From Desulfobulbaceae bacterium (GTDB lineage: Bacteria > Desulfobacterota > Desulfobulbia > Desulfobulbales > Desulfocapsaceae): a DNA stretch of 5,671 nucleotides. The position numbers and the translations under genes were made by a program. The DNA is taken from contig DOMU01000217.1 of assembly GCA_003509305.1 (NCBI GenBank), positions 1 to 5,671 of the forward strand, read 5' to 3'. The notes under the pieces were generated by a model. That model was not told where the DNA came from. It did not search any database and saw only the letters and a list, made by a program, of their open reading frames with translations. Of this stretch, positions 1-5,626 are shown piece by piece. Positions within the stretch are counted from its first letter, which is position 1; the number at the start of each line of letters is the position of its first letter.

Positions 1-54
1 GCCAAAGCCATCGGCAGCGCCGCCATGGGCGACGCCATTGTCGCCCGCCTGTAG
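1..54 (+). CDS. C-terminal end of an unidentified upstream gene (partial)
   Basis: Reading frame 1 is open from the window edge and ends at the TAG at 52-54, giving 17 residues (AKAIGSAAMGDAIVARL). The alanine/glycine-rich, GC-biased codons look like real coding sequence. The stop lies 14 bases before the start of the PRPP synthetase homologue, so the two genes probably share a transcript. The tail is too short to assign a family. In some bacteria a thymidine/AMP phosphorylase-like gene precedes a divergent PRPP synthetase, which is a possibility by context only; nothing in these residues proves it. Confidence 0.6.
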   Translation, partial: AKAIGSAAMGDAIVARL

Positions 55-68
55 CCGGGGGAAAGGCC

Positions 69-980
69 ATGGCCAACGAAACCGTTCTCGTCGCCACCGG
101 CGATTCCGGGGAACTGGCGGCGAAAATCGCCGGGCATATGGGTCTGCCGCTGGTAGCGATGATCAAAAAGGTTTTCGCCGATGGCGAGATTTACCATGCC
201 TTTCCGGAATCGATTTCCGGTAAAGACCTGGTGATCATCGGCGCCACCCACTCGGCCAACGCCCATCTGGAACTGCTCGACCTGATCCAGGGCGGTCACT
301 ACTGGAACGCCGCCAGCATCAATGTCGTCATCCCCTTTCTCGGTTACTCGACAATGGAGCGGGCAAAACCCTTTTCGCACGAGATTCCGAAGGGCATCAC
401 GCGCACGCGGCTGATCTTTCAGACCAGGCCGGATTTCGTTGCCTTTGTCGATCTGCATTCGGAAGCGGTGCTGCATTCACATCGTGGCGATATCCACACC
501 GCCCATATCTGGGCCGACAAGTTGGTGATGGAGAAAATCCGGGCCAGCGGTTTGCAAGATTTCGTGCTGGTGTCACCGGATTACGGTTTCTCGAAACGGG
601 TGGCGCGGTTGGCGCGGCTTCTTGATTGCCCGCATACCGCCGCCGACAAAGACCGCTTCGATACCGATAAAACCATCGTCGGCCAGATATCCAGCGTCGT
701 CAGGGGGAAGACGGCGGTTCTCTGTGACGATATGATCCGCACCGGCGGTTCGATCATCCAGACCGCCGAACGCTGTCTCGAAGCCGGGGCCAGGGAAGTG
801 ATGGTCCTGGCCACTCACCTGGTGCTGGCGCCGGGGGCGCGGGAAAAGCTTACCGCTTCACCGATAAAAAAAGTCATCGGCTCCGATTCCTATCCTGGGC
901 GGCACAGTGACGATTTTCTTGATGTCTATTCACTGGCGCCGCTTTTGGCCGAAGTGCTGACGAAACGCCTGGCGCTGTGA
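69..980 (+). CDS. prs: Divergent ribose-phosphate pyrophosphokinase (PRPP synthetase) family protein
   Basis: This 303-residue cytoplasmic protein belongs to the family that makes 5-phosphoribosyl-1-diphosphate from ribose 5-phosphate and ATP, the precursor of nucleotides, His, Trp and NAD. The length is close to the usual ~310-320. Family landmarks appear in order: FADGE at 36-40, the DLH metal-binding motif at 128-130, the flexible-loop K-x-R pair (K194, R196) and the PRPP/ribose-phosphate loop CDDMIRTGGSI at 219-229, followed by the typical THLVLAPGA segment near 250. Compared with the classical enzyme, the ATP-site stretch GYARQDRR reads GYSTMERA (92-99), so the usual Arg and Gln are Thr and Met. 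The phosphate loop has Arg224 where the classical enzyme has Asp. It is therefore probably a paralogue or a class III/archaeal-like form whose exact substrate is uncertain. The ATG at 69 is preceded by a purine-rich GGGGGAAAGG (57-66), a plausible ribosome binding site. It lies 14 bases after the upstream stop, suggesting an operon with that gene. Confidence 0.85.
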   Translation: MANETVLVATGDSGELAAKIAGHMGLPLVAMIKKVFADGEIYHAFPESISGKDLVIIGATHSANAHLELLDLIQGGHYWNAASINVVIPFLGYSTMERAKPFSHEIPKGITRTRLIFQTRPDFVAFVDLHSEAVLHSHRGDIHTAHIWADKLVMEKIRASGLQDFVLVSPDYGFSKRVARLARLLDCPHTAADKDRFDTDKTIVGQISSVVRGKTAVLCDDMIRTGGSIIQTAERCLEAGAREVMVLATHLVLAPGAREKLTASPIKKVIGSDSYPGRHSDDFLDVYSLAPLLAEVLTKRLAL

Positions 981-1008
981 CGTAATCCCATTTTTCATTT
1001 CGGGATGC

Positions 1009-1031
1009 ACTGATCCTTCTTTCAGTTTTTT
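1009..1031 (+). terminator. Weak intrinsic terminator candidate after the PRPP synthetase gene
   Basis: A 5-bp stem (ACTGA at 1009-1013 with TCAGT at 1022-1026) and an 8-base loop run directly into six T residues (1026-1031), 29 bases after the upstream stop codon. A second small hairpin precedes it (ATCCC 985-989 with GGGAT 1002-1006, 12-base loop). The arrangement is that of a Rho-independent terminator, but the stem is short with only two G-C pairs, so termination would be inefficient. Confidence 0.3.
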
Positions 1032-1375
1032 GTGGTTCCCTCTGACCGCTGCGCCGGCCTCCCTGCTGAAGAGGGCGCCCCGCAACCTCTTTCTTTCCCC
1101 GCCTTCGGTATGCCCTCCGGATAAGCCCGTGCGCCAGTCTCTCGTTTTTAGCGTGGCAGCGGCCCGATATGTGGCGATTCAATAGAAATGATTCACACCA
1201 TGAAAAATTTGCTTGCCAATGCCCGCGAGACCGGCAACACTAAATAATCACGTGAAACTGTGCGAGGCTGGCTGTATTTGCCGCCAGTGCCCGTGCCATC
1301 ACGCCGGTCACAGCGCTGGAGACGGAAAGACCGCATCGTACACGCCGCCGCGCATGTAAATAACCGCCCACTGTT

Positions 1376-1389
1376 TTGATAACATTCAA
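1376..1389. promoter_or_regulatory. FNR/ANR-box-like site upstream of the hydrogenase operon
   Basis: TTGATAACATTCAA matches the FNR consensus TTGAT-N4-ATCAA at 9 of 10 specified bases. FNR-family regulators activate or repress genes in response to low oxygen, and hydrogenase operons are often oxygen-regulated. The site ends 22 bases before the chosen hyaA start codon. A class II activator site centred at -41.5 would put the transcript start inside hyaA, so if the site is real it more likely represses or serves a differently placed promoter. A single 14-base match in an intergenic stretch can also be chance. Confidence 0.25.
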
Positions 1390-1411
1390 CCCTAGCCCAA
1401 TCATCGCCACC

Positions 1412-2527
1412 ATGACAACCTCAAAGAGTAACGCTGATCTCCTGCCCACCGCGACAGAGCCTCGCCCGACGGTATATGAAGAATGCCGGCGGAAAGGGGT
1501 TTCCCGTCGCAAATTCATTCAATTCTGCGCGATGATGGCGGCGGCGATGGGCTTGGAAGACGTCGCCGTCCCGAAAATCGTCAAAGCGCTGGAGACAAAG
1601 CCGCGTCTGCCGATCATCTGGCTGCACCTGCAAGAGTGCACCTGTTGCAGCGAATCGTTCATCCGCGCCGACCATCCGGTGGTGGCATCACTGCTGTTCG
1701 ATCACATTTCCCTCGACTATACCGAAACTCTGATGGCCCCATCCGGTCATCAGGCCGAACAATCGATGGAAGACACGATGAGCAAATATGCCGGCCAATA
1801 CCTGCTCATGGTCGAAGGTTCGGTGCCGACCAAAGATGATGCCTACTGCTGCATCGGCGGCAAAAGCGCGCGGCAGATCCTTACAGACGCCGCTAAAGGC
1901 GCCAAAGCGGTCATCGCCTGGGGCAATTGCGCCACGGCGGGCTGCGTGCAAGCCGCCAACCCCAACCCCACCGGAGCGGTCGGGATTGCACGCTTTATCG
2001 GTGACAAACCGCTGATTCACGTGCAAGGCTGCCCGCCAATCGCCGATGTCATGGCTGGTGTCATTGTTCATCTCCTGACGTTCAACTCACTGCCCATACT
2101 CGACGATCTCGGCCGGCCAAAGGCATTTTATTCGCGGCGCGTGCATGACACCTGCTATCGCCGCGCCAATTTCGATGCCGGACTTTTCGCTGAAAGTTTT
2201 GACGATGAAAACGCCAGGCGCGGTTATTGCCTCTACAAGCTGGGCTGCAAAGGGCCAACTACTTACAACGCCTGCGGCATCATCAAATGGAATGGTGGTG
2301 TCAGCTATCCGATCCAAAGCGGGCATCCCTGCCTCGGTTGCAGTGAGGCGGGTTTCTGGGATCAAGGGTCTTTCTACAAACGAGATACCGTTGTCGAAGG
2401 TTTTGGTATTGAGGAAACGGCGGATAAAATCGGTTTGGCGCTCGGCGCCGTCACCGTCGCCGGCATCGCCGCCCACGCCATCGGTACCAACATCCGTAAA
2501 CGCCGTGAAATCAACGAGGTAGAGTAA
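1412..2527 (+). CDS. hyaA: [NiFe]-hydrogenase small subunit, O2-tolerant group 1d type, Tat-exported
   Basis: This is the electron-transfer subunit of a membrane-bound uptake hydrogenase (HyaA/HupS), which carries electrons from the NiFe site to cytochrome b on the periplasmic side. It has 371 residues against 372 for E. coli HyaA. The N-terminus carries a twin-arginine signal (SRRKFIQF at 31-38, then a hydrophobic stretch to about 48). The proximal-cluster cysteines are C76, C78, C79, C173, C178 and C207, equivalent to Cys 17/19/20/115/120/149 of E. coli Hyd-1. The extra pair, C78 and C178, marks the [4Fe-3S] cluster of O2-tolerant enzymes. E135 matches Glu76 next to that cluster. Distal-cluster ligands are H245, C248, C273 and C279; medial [3Fe-4S] ligands are C288, C307 and C310. 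A C-terminal membrane anchor spans about 338-360, followed by basic RKRR. The ATG at 1412 gives the family length; a TTG at 1376 would add 12 residues with no visible benefit. Neither start has a Shine-Dalgarno sequence. Confidence 0.96.
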   Translation: MTTSKSNADLLPTATEPRPTVYEECRRKGVSRRKFIQFCAMMAAAMGLEDVAVPKIVKALETKPRLPIIWLHLQECTCCSESFIRADHPVVASLLFDHISLDYTETLMAPSGHQAEQSMEDTMSKYAGQYLLMVEGSVPTKDDAYCCIGGKSARQILTDAAKGAKAVIAWGNCATAGCVQAANPNPTGAVGIARFIGDKPLIHVQGCPPIADVMAGVIVHLLTFNSLPILDDLGRPKAFYSRRVHDTCYRRANFDAGLFAESFDDENARRGYCLYKLGCKGPTTYNACGIIKWNGGVSYPIQSGHPCLGCSEAGFWDQGSFYKRDTVVEGFGIEETADKIGLALGAVTVAGIAAHAIGTNIRKRREINEVE

Positions 2528-2608
2528 CCAAATACGGCCAGAGCGAAATAAAAATAACCAGGCGCCGCATAACCGCCGCTAACAATCACTCTTAATCACA
2601 TAAATACC

Positions 2609-4342
2609 ATGGCCACGCGAATAGTCGTTGATCCAATCACCCGAATTGAAGGGCACCTCAGAATCGAGGCGGAAATCGAAAACGGCGTTATCAAAGACGC
2701 CTTCAGCTCCGGCACGATGGTGCGCGGCATCGAAACCATCGTCAAAGACCGCAATCCCCGTGACGTCTGGGCTTTTGTCGGTCGTCTGTGCGGCGTATGC
2801 ACGGGAACGCATTCGCTCACCTCGGTGCGCGCCGTTGAAAACGCCCTTGGCATTGCCGTGCCAAAAGGCGCCGAACTGATCCGCAACATCATGCTCGCCG
2901 CGGGGTATATCCAAGACCATGTCGTGCATTTTTATCATCTGCACGCCCTTGACTGGGTCGATGTTGTTTCGGCGCTGCAAGCCGACCCGATGGCGGCCTC
3001 CGCCGCCGCGCAGCAGCTTTCCGACTGGCCGAAAAGCTCCGTTGGTTATTTCACCGACCTTCAGAACAGGTTGAAAAAATTCGTCGCCAGCGGCCAGCTC
3101 GGCATATTCGCCAACGGCTATTGGGGACATCCGGCCTATAAACTGACGCCGGAGCAAAACCTTATCGCCGTCGCTCACTATTTGGAAGCGCTTGAGTGGC
3201 AAAAGGAAATGGTGAAAATCCACACCATTTTCGGCGGCAAGAACCCACACCCCAACTATCTGGTCGGTGGTGTGCCATGCAGCATCAACACCAACGAGGC
3301 CAACGCCATCAACGCCGAACGTCTGGCCTTTGTCCGCCAGACCCTCGAAACTGGGCGCAACTTCGTCAACCAGGTTTATATCCCCGACCTGCTCATGGTC
3401 GGCAAAGTCTATGCGGACGAGTGGACGAAGATCGGCGCCGGTTGCCTGAATTATCTCTCCTTTGGCGATTTCCCGACAGATGGCTACAGCAACGTGGAGA
3501 ATTATAAAATGCCGCGTGGCATCGTGCTTAAGGAAGACCTCCTTAAAGGGGTGCTCAACAAAGTTTACCCCGTTGATGCCAATTCGCCGGATGAGATCAA
3601 GGAATACATTTATCATTCCTGGTATAAATATAAGGCTGGTAAGGAAGCGGGCCTGCACCCCTACGAGGGTGAGACCGATCTCGATTACACCGGCCCGCGC
3701 CCACCCTATGAGAACCTCGATACCAACAGGGCATACAGTTGGGTGAAAACGCCGCGCTGGAAGGACTTGCCGATGGAAGTTGGCCCCTTGGCGCGTATGC
3801 TTGTCGCCTATGCCGCGGGCGCGCCCGAACAGACGAAAATTATCAACGACACGCTCGAAGCCCTCAAGCTTCCTCCCACCGCGCTCCTTTCGACGCTCGG
3901 ACGCACGGCGGCGCGCGGCCTGGAAACCAAGCTGATTTGTGACTGGGCGATTGAATTCTATGACTCCCTCATCGTCAACTTGGGCAGGTCCACGCGCATG
4001 GTCAACCAGGACGCCTGGGACGATGGGCGTTGGCCAGAACGGGCCAAAGGCGTTGGCCTGACTGAGGCGCCGCGTGGCGCTCTGGCGCACTTTATCGTCA
4101 CGGAAAAAGACCGCGTGGAAAACTATCAGATGGTCGTTCCGACGACCTGGAACGCCTCACCGCGCGATCAGAAAGGCCAGCTTTCCGCCTATGAGGCGGC
4201 GCTGATCGGTACGCCTGTGTACGATCCGGAAAAACCGCTGGAAATCATTCGTACCATCCATTCCTTTGACCCCTGCCTCGCCTGCGCCGTGCATCTCCAT
4301 GACGAAAAAGGCGGACACATTCATCAACTCGCAACCTTCTAA
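2609..4342 (+). CDS. hyaB: [NiFe]-hydrogenase large (catalytic) subunit
   Basis: This catalytic subunit (HyaB/HupL) oxidises H2 at a NiFe(CN)2CO centre. It has 577 residues, close to the ~597 of E. coli HyaB. The N-terminal L1 motif RLCGVCTGTH (59-68) supplies C61 and C64. The C-terminal L2 motif DPCLACAVH (554-562) supplies C556 and C559. Glu14 in RIEGH is the conserved glutamate proposed as a general acid/base in proton transfer. The family block YSWVKTPRWKDLPMEVGPLARML lies near residues 375-397. After H562 there is a 15-residue tail, the same length as in E. coli HyaB, which the endopeptidase encoded downstream is expected to remove after nickel insertion. The protein has no signal peptide, as usual; it crosses the membrane bound to the Tat-tagged small subunit. 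It is separated from hyaA by 81 bases, and the ATG has no Shine-Dalgarno sequence (TCACATAAATACC precedes it). The start is fixed by the family's near-invariant DPITRIEGH following at residues 8-16. Confidence 0.97.
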   Translation: MATRIVVDPITRIEGHLRIEAEIENGVIKDAFSSGTMVRGIETIVKDRNPRDVWAFVGRLCGVCTGTHSLTSVRAVENALGIAVPKGAELIRNIMLAAGYIQDHVVHFYHLHALDWVDVVSALQADPMAASAAAQQLSDWPKSSVGYFTDLQNRLKKFVASGQLGIFANGYWGHPAYKLTPEQNLIAVAHYLEALEWQKEMVKIHTIFGGKNPHPNYLVGGVPCSINTNEANAINAERLAFVRQTLETGRNFVNQVYIPDLLMVGKVYADEWTKIGAGCLNYLSFGDFPTDGYSNVENYKMPRGIVLKEDLLKGVLNKVYPVDANSPDEIKEYIYHSWYKYKAGKEAGLHPYEGETDLDYTGPRPPYENLDTNRAYSWVKTPRWKDLPMEVGPLARMLVAYAAGAPEQTKIINDTLEALKLPPTALLSTLGRTAARGLETKLICDWAIEFYDSLIVNLGRSTRMVNQDAWDDGRWPERAKGVGLTEAPRGALAHFIVTEKDRVENYQMVVPTTWNASPRDQKGQLSAYEAALIGTPVYDPEKPLEIIRTIHSFDPCLACAVHLHDEKGGHIHQLATF

Positions 4343-4354
4343 GAAACCGCTCCC

Positions 4355-5098
4355 ATGAAAAGCCGCAAAAGAGAACTGCGTGAAGTCTATGTCTGGGAAC
4401 TGCCGGTGCGCTTCTTTCACTGGGTAAATGCGCTGTGCATCTGCGTGCTCTGCGTCACCGGTTTTATCATCGCCAACCCGCCCACCCTCATGAGCCAGGT
4501 GGAGGCAAGTTTTAGTTACTGGTTCGGCATTGTCCGCTTTATCCACTTTGCCACCGCCTTTGTTTTTATGTTTAATTTCATCTTCCGCATTTATTGGGCA
4601 TTTGTCGGCAACCGATATGCGACATGGGACAATTACATCCCGCTCCGCGCCAGGCAGTGGCGGAATGTTTGGCATGTCCTCATGACCGACGTGTTGATGA
4701 TTCGTAACGAGGAAGAGCGAAGTATTGGCCACAACACCGTGGCCACATTGTCCTATCTCGTACTCTTGCTGGCGGCTGTGCTGCAATGCATAACCGGTTT
4801 CGCCCTCTATGCGCAAACGAGCACATTGCCGCTCTTTCAGTGGGCCACCTGGATCACTCCGTTGTTGGGTGATGAGATGAATGTGCGCATCGTCCACCAC
4901 CTGCTGACGTGGTTCTTCATCCTCTTTACCGTTATCCATGTCTATATCGTGTTCTACCACGATTATATCGCCCGGCATGGCCTCATCTCGTCGATGATCG
5001 GCGGCTGGAAGAATATCCCTGAGGATGTGGCGGAAGAAGAGGAAAAGCTCGAGCAAAAAGAGAGGCGGCGCTCCCGCCGGGCGGGCCATGCCGTCTGA
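4355..5098 (+). CDS. hyaC: Hydrogenase di-heme cytochrome b subunit (membrane anchor)
   Basis: This integral membrane protein (HyaC/HupC) accepts electrons from the small subunit's distal cluster and passes them to the quinone pool. It has 247 residues against about 235 for E. coli HyaC. Four hydrophobic segments lie at about 22-40, 60-82, 129-151 and 183-203. Candidate heme b ligands are H22, H64, H181 and H195, with spacings of 42 and 14 like those of the four-helix cytochromes of this family. The segment RIYWAFVGNRY (78-88) and the ITGFALY stretch near 146-152 are typical of HyaC. The C-terminal tail from about 223 is unusually charged, with an acidic run (EEEE, 227-230) followed by Lys/Arg-rich sequence, and is probably cytoplasmic. 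The gene begins 12 bases after the hyaB stop and its end overlaps hyaD by 11 bases, so it is translated as part of the same operon. Only a weak purine run (AAGAAA, 4341-4346) precedes the ATG. Confidence 0.94.
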   Translation: MKSRKRELREVYVWELPVRFFHWVNALCICVLCVTGFIIANPPTLMSQVEASFSYWFGIVRFIHFATAFVFMFNFIFRIYWAFVGNRYATWDNYIPLRARQWRNVWHVLMTDVLMIRNEEERSIGHNTVATLSYLVLLLAAVLQCITGFALYAQTSTLPLFQWATWITPLLGDEMNVRIVHHLLTWFFILFTVIHVYIVFYHDYIARHGLISSMIGGWKNIPEDVAEEEEKLEQKERRRSRRAGHAV

Positions 5099-5570
5099 CG
5101 CCGCTGAAAACACGCTGATTCTCGGCGTTGGTAATCTTATCCTCAGGGACGAAGGCGTGGGCATACATGTTGTCCACGCCCTTGAAGCCGGTACCGCTGG
5201 CGATCTGCCGCCGCAGGCGCATACGCTTGACGGCGGCACCGGCGGTTTTCACCTGATTGGCCGCATGCAGGAATACCAGCATGTCATCATGATCGATGCC
5301 ACCCTTGATGATCAGCCGCCCGGCACGGTAACGGTCATTGAGCCACGTCACGCCGCCGATTTTCCACCGCTTTTGAGCGCCCACGAAGTCGGCCTGCGCG
5401 ATATGATCGAGGCCATGGCCTTAAGCGGCAACGTTCCCCGCATCCATCTCATCACCGTTTCCGCCGCCGATGTCAGTGAAGTTGGCATGGAGCTAACGCC
5501 CGCGGTGCAAGCCGCCATCCCGGAAGTCATTGCCAAGGTAAAAGCTTTGTTGGATGGTAAAATGGTTTAG
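5088..5570 (+). CDS. hyaD: Hydrogenase maturation endopeptidase
   Basis: This nickel-sensing protease (HyaD/HupD, HybD family, peptidase M52) cleaves the C-terminal tail of the large subunit after the NiFe centre is assembled, and acts in the cytoplasm before export. It has 160 residues, near the 164 of HybD. The opening LILGVGNLILRDEGVGIHV (10-28) is the family signature. The three residues expected to contact nickel are E22 (Glu16 of HybD), D70 in VIMIDA (Asp62) and H99 in SAHEVGL (His93). The ATG at 5088 lies inside the last codons of hyaC and suggests translational coupling. The frame is open upstream to an ATG at 5025, but those 21 residues are Lys/Arg/Ser-rich, precede the family's normal start and overlap hyaC further, so I reject that start. 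Its target is almost certainly the HyaB precursor encoded two genes upstream. The C-terminus looks complete although mobile-element-like sequence begins immediately after the stop. Confidence 0.94.
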   Translation: MPSDAAENTLILGVGNLILRDEGVGIHVVHALEAGTAGDLPPQAHTLDGGTGGFHLIGRMQEYQHVIMIDATLDDQPPGTVTVIEPRHAADFPPLLSAHEVGLRDMIEAMALSGNVPRIHLITVSAADVSEVGMELTPAVQAAIPEVIAKVKALLDGKMV

Positions 5571-5596
5571 AGCAATTTAACTTTAACTTTTTACAT

Positions 5597-5603
5597 AGGA
5601 GGT
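5597..5603 (+). promoter_or_regulatory. Strong Shine-Dalgarno sequence for the probable transposase
   Basis: AGGAGGT is a full anti-16S match and the strongest ribosome binding site in the window. Its distance to the ATG at 5617 (13 bases) is longer than the usual 5-9, and a 7-bp stem begins only 5 bases after it. The site supports 5617 as a true start codon despite the short visible reading frame. Confidence 0.6.
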
Positions 5604-5608
5604 CTAAA

Positions 5609-5626
5609 CTATCTTCATGAAGATAG
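5609..5626. repeat. 18-base perfect palindrome spanning the transposase start codon
   Basis: CTATCTTCATGAAGATAG is identical to its reverse complement. As RNA it can fold into a 7-bp stem (5609-5615 with 5620-5626) with the 4-base loop CATG, so the start codon at 5617-5619 lies in the loop. It could act as a translation-limiting hairpin or as a binding site for the transposase or a repressor; the sequence does not distinguish these. Confidence 0.7.

Larger units (their letters stand above)
981..1411. other. Intergenic region before the hydrogenase operon
   Basis: About 430 bases lie between the PRPP synthetase homologue and the hydrogenase small subunit, with no gene I can support. The region holds two short hairpins just after the stop at 980, an 8-base palindrome TCACGTGA at 1248-1255, and a direct repeat GATTCA at 1176-1181 and 1190-1195. 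It also holds a Cys-rich micro-ORF at 1219-1359 and a sequence resembling an FNR box at 1376-1389. The promoter of the hydrogenase operon must lie here or upstream, but I see no clear -35/-10 pair and no correctly spaced sigma-54 -24/-12 element. No tRNA or other structured RNA was recognised by eye. Confidence 0.6.

Noticed and set aside
874..1182. A 102-codon - strand frame across the end of the PRPP synthetase gene and the intergenic region
   Set aside because: Arg/Gln-rich, low-information translation without a recognisable motif, partly antisense to a supported gene.
1200..1247. 15-codon ATG frame (MKNLLANARETGNTK) as a leader peptide
   Set aside because: No ribosome binding site, no regulatory codon run and no attenuator-like structure after it.
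1266..1285. Possible sigma-54 promoter (TGGC...TTGC) upstream of hyaA
   Set aside because: TGGC at about 1269 and TTGC at about 1278 are separated by only 5 bases instead of the required 7, so the -24/-12 geometry is wrong.
1259..1363. A third-frame reading (LAVFAASARAITPVTALETE...) that looks protein-like and could be a gene remnant
   Set aside because: It has an in-frame stop just upstream, no start codon or ribosome binding site, and no recognisable family; the alanine-rich look can come from GC-rich DNA.
1376..1411. TTG at 1376 as the start of the hydrogenase small subunit
   Set aside because: It would add 12 residues before a Tat signal that is already complete from the ATG at 1412, has no ribosome binding site, and lies within the FNR-like sequence.
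1240..1518. A 92-codon - strand frame with a hydrophobic middle, overlapping the intergenic region and the start of hyaA
   Set aside because: Half of it is antisense to the conserved Tat signal region of hyaA, there is no ribosome binding site, and the hydrophobic run is the complement of coding and leader sequence.
2579..4090. A 503-codon open frame on the - strand over the large subunit gene
   Set aside because: It is fully antisense to hyaB, which has unmistakable family motifs throughout. The translation shows no recognisable domain, and its openness follows from the GC-biased codons of hyaB.
5025..5087. ATG at 5025 as the start of the maturation endopeptidase
   Set aside because: The extra 21 residues are Lys/Arg/Ser-rich out-of-frame sequence from hyaC, and the conserved protein begins just after 5088.
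4157..5239. A 360-codon open frame on the - strand over the end of hyaB, hyaC and hyaD
   Set aside because: It runs antisense across three clearly identified genes, has low-complexity charged composition and matches no family I recognise.
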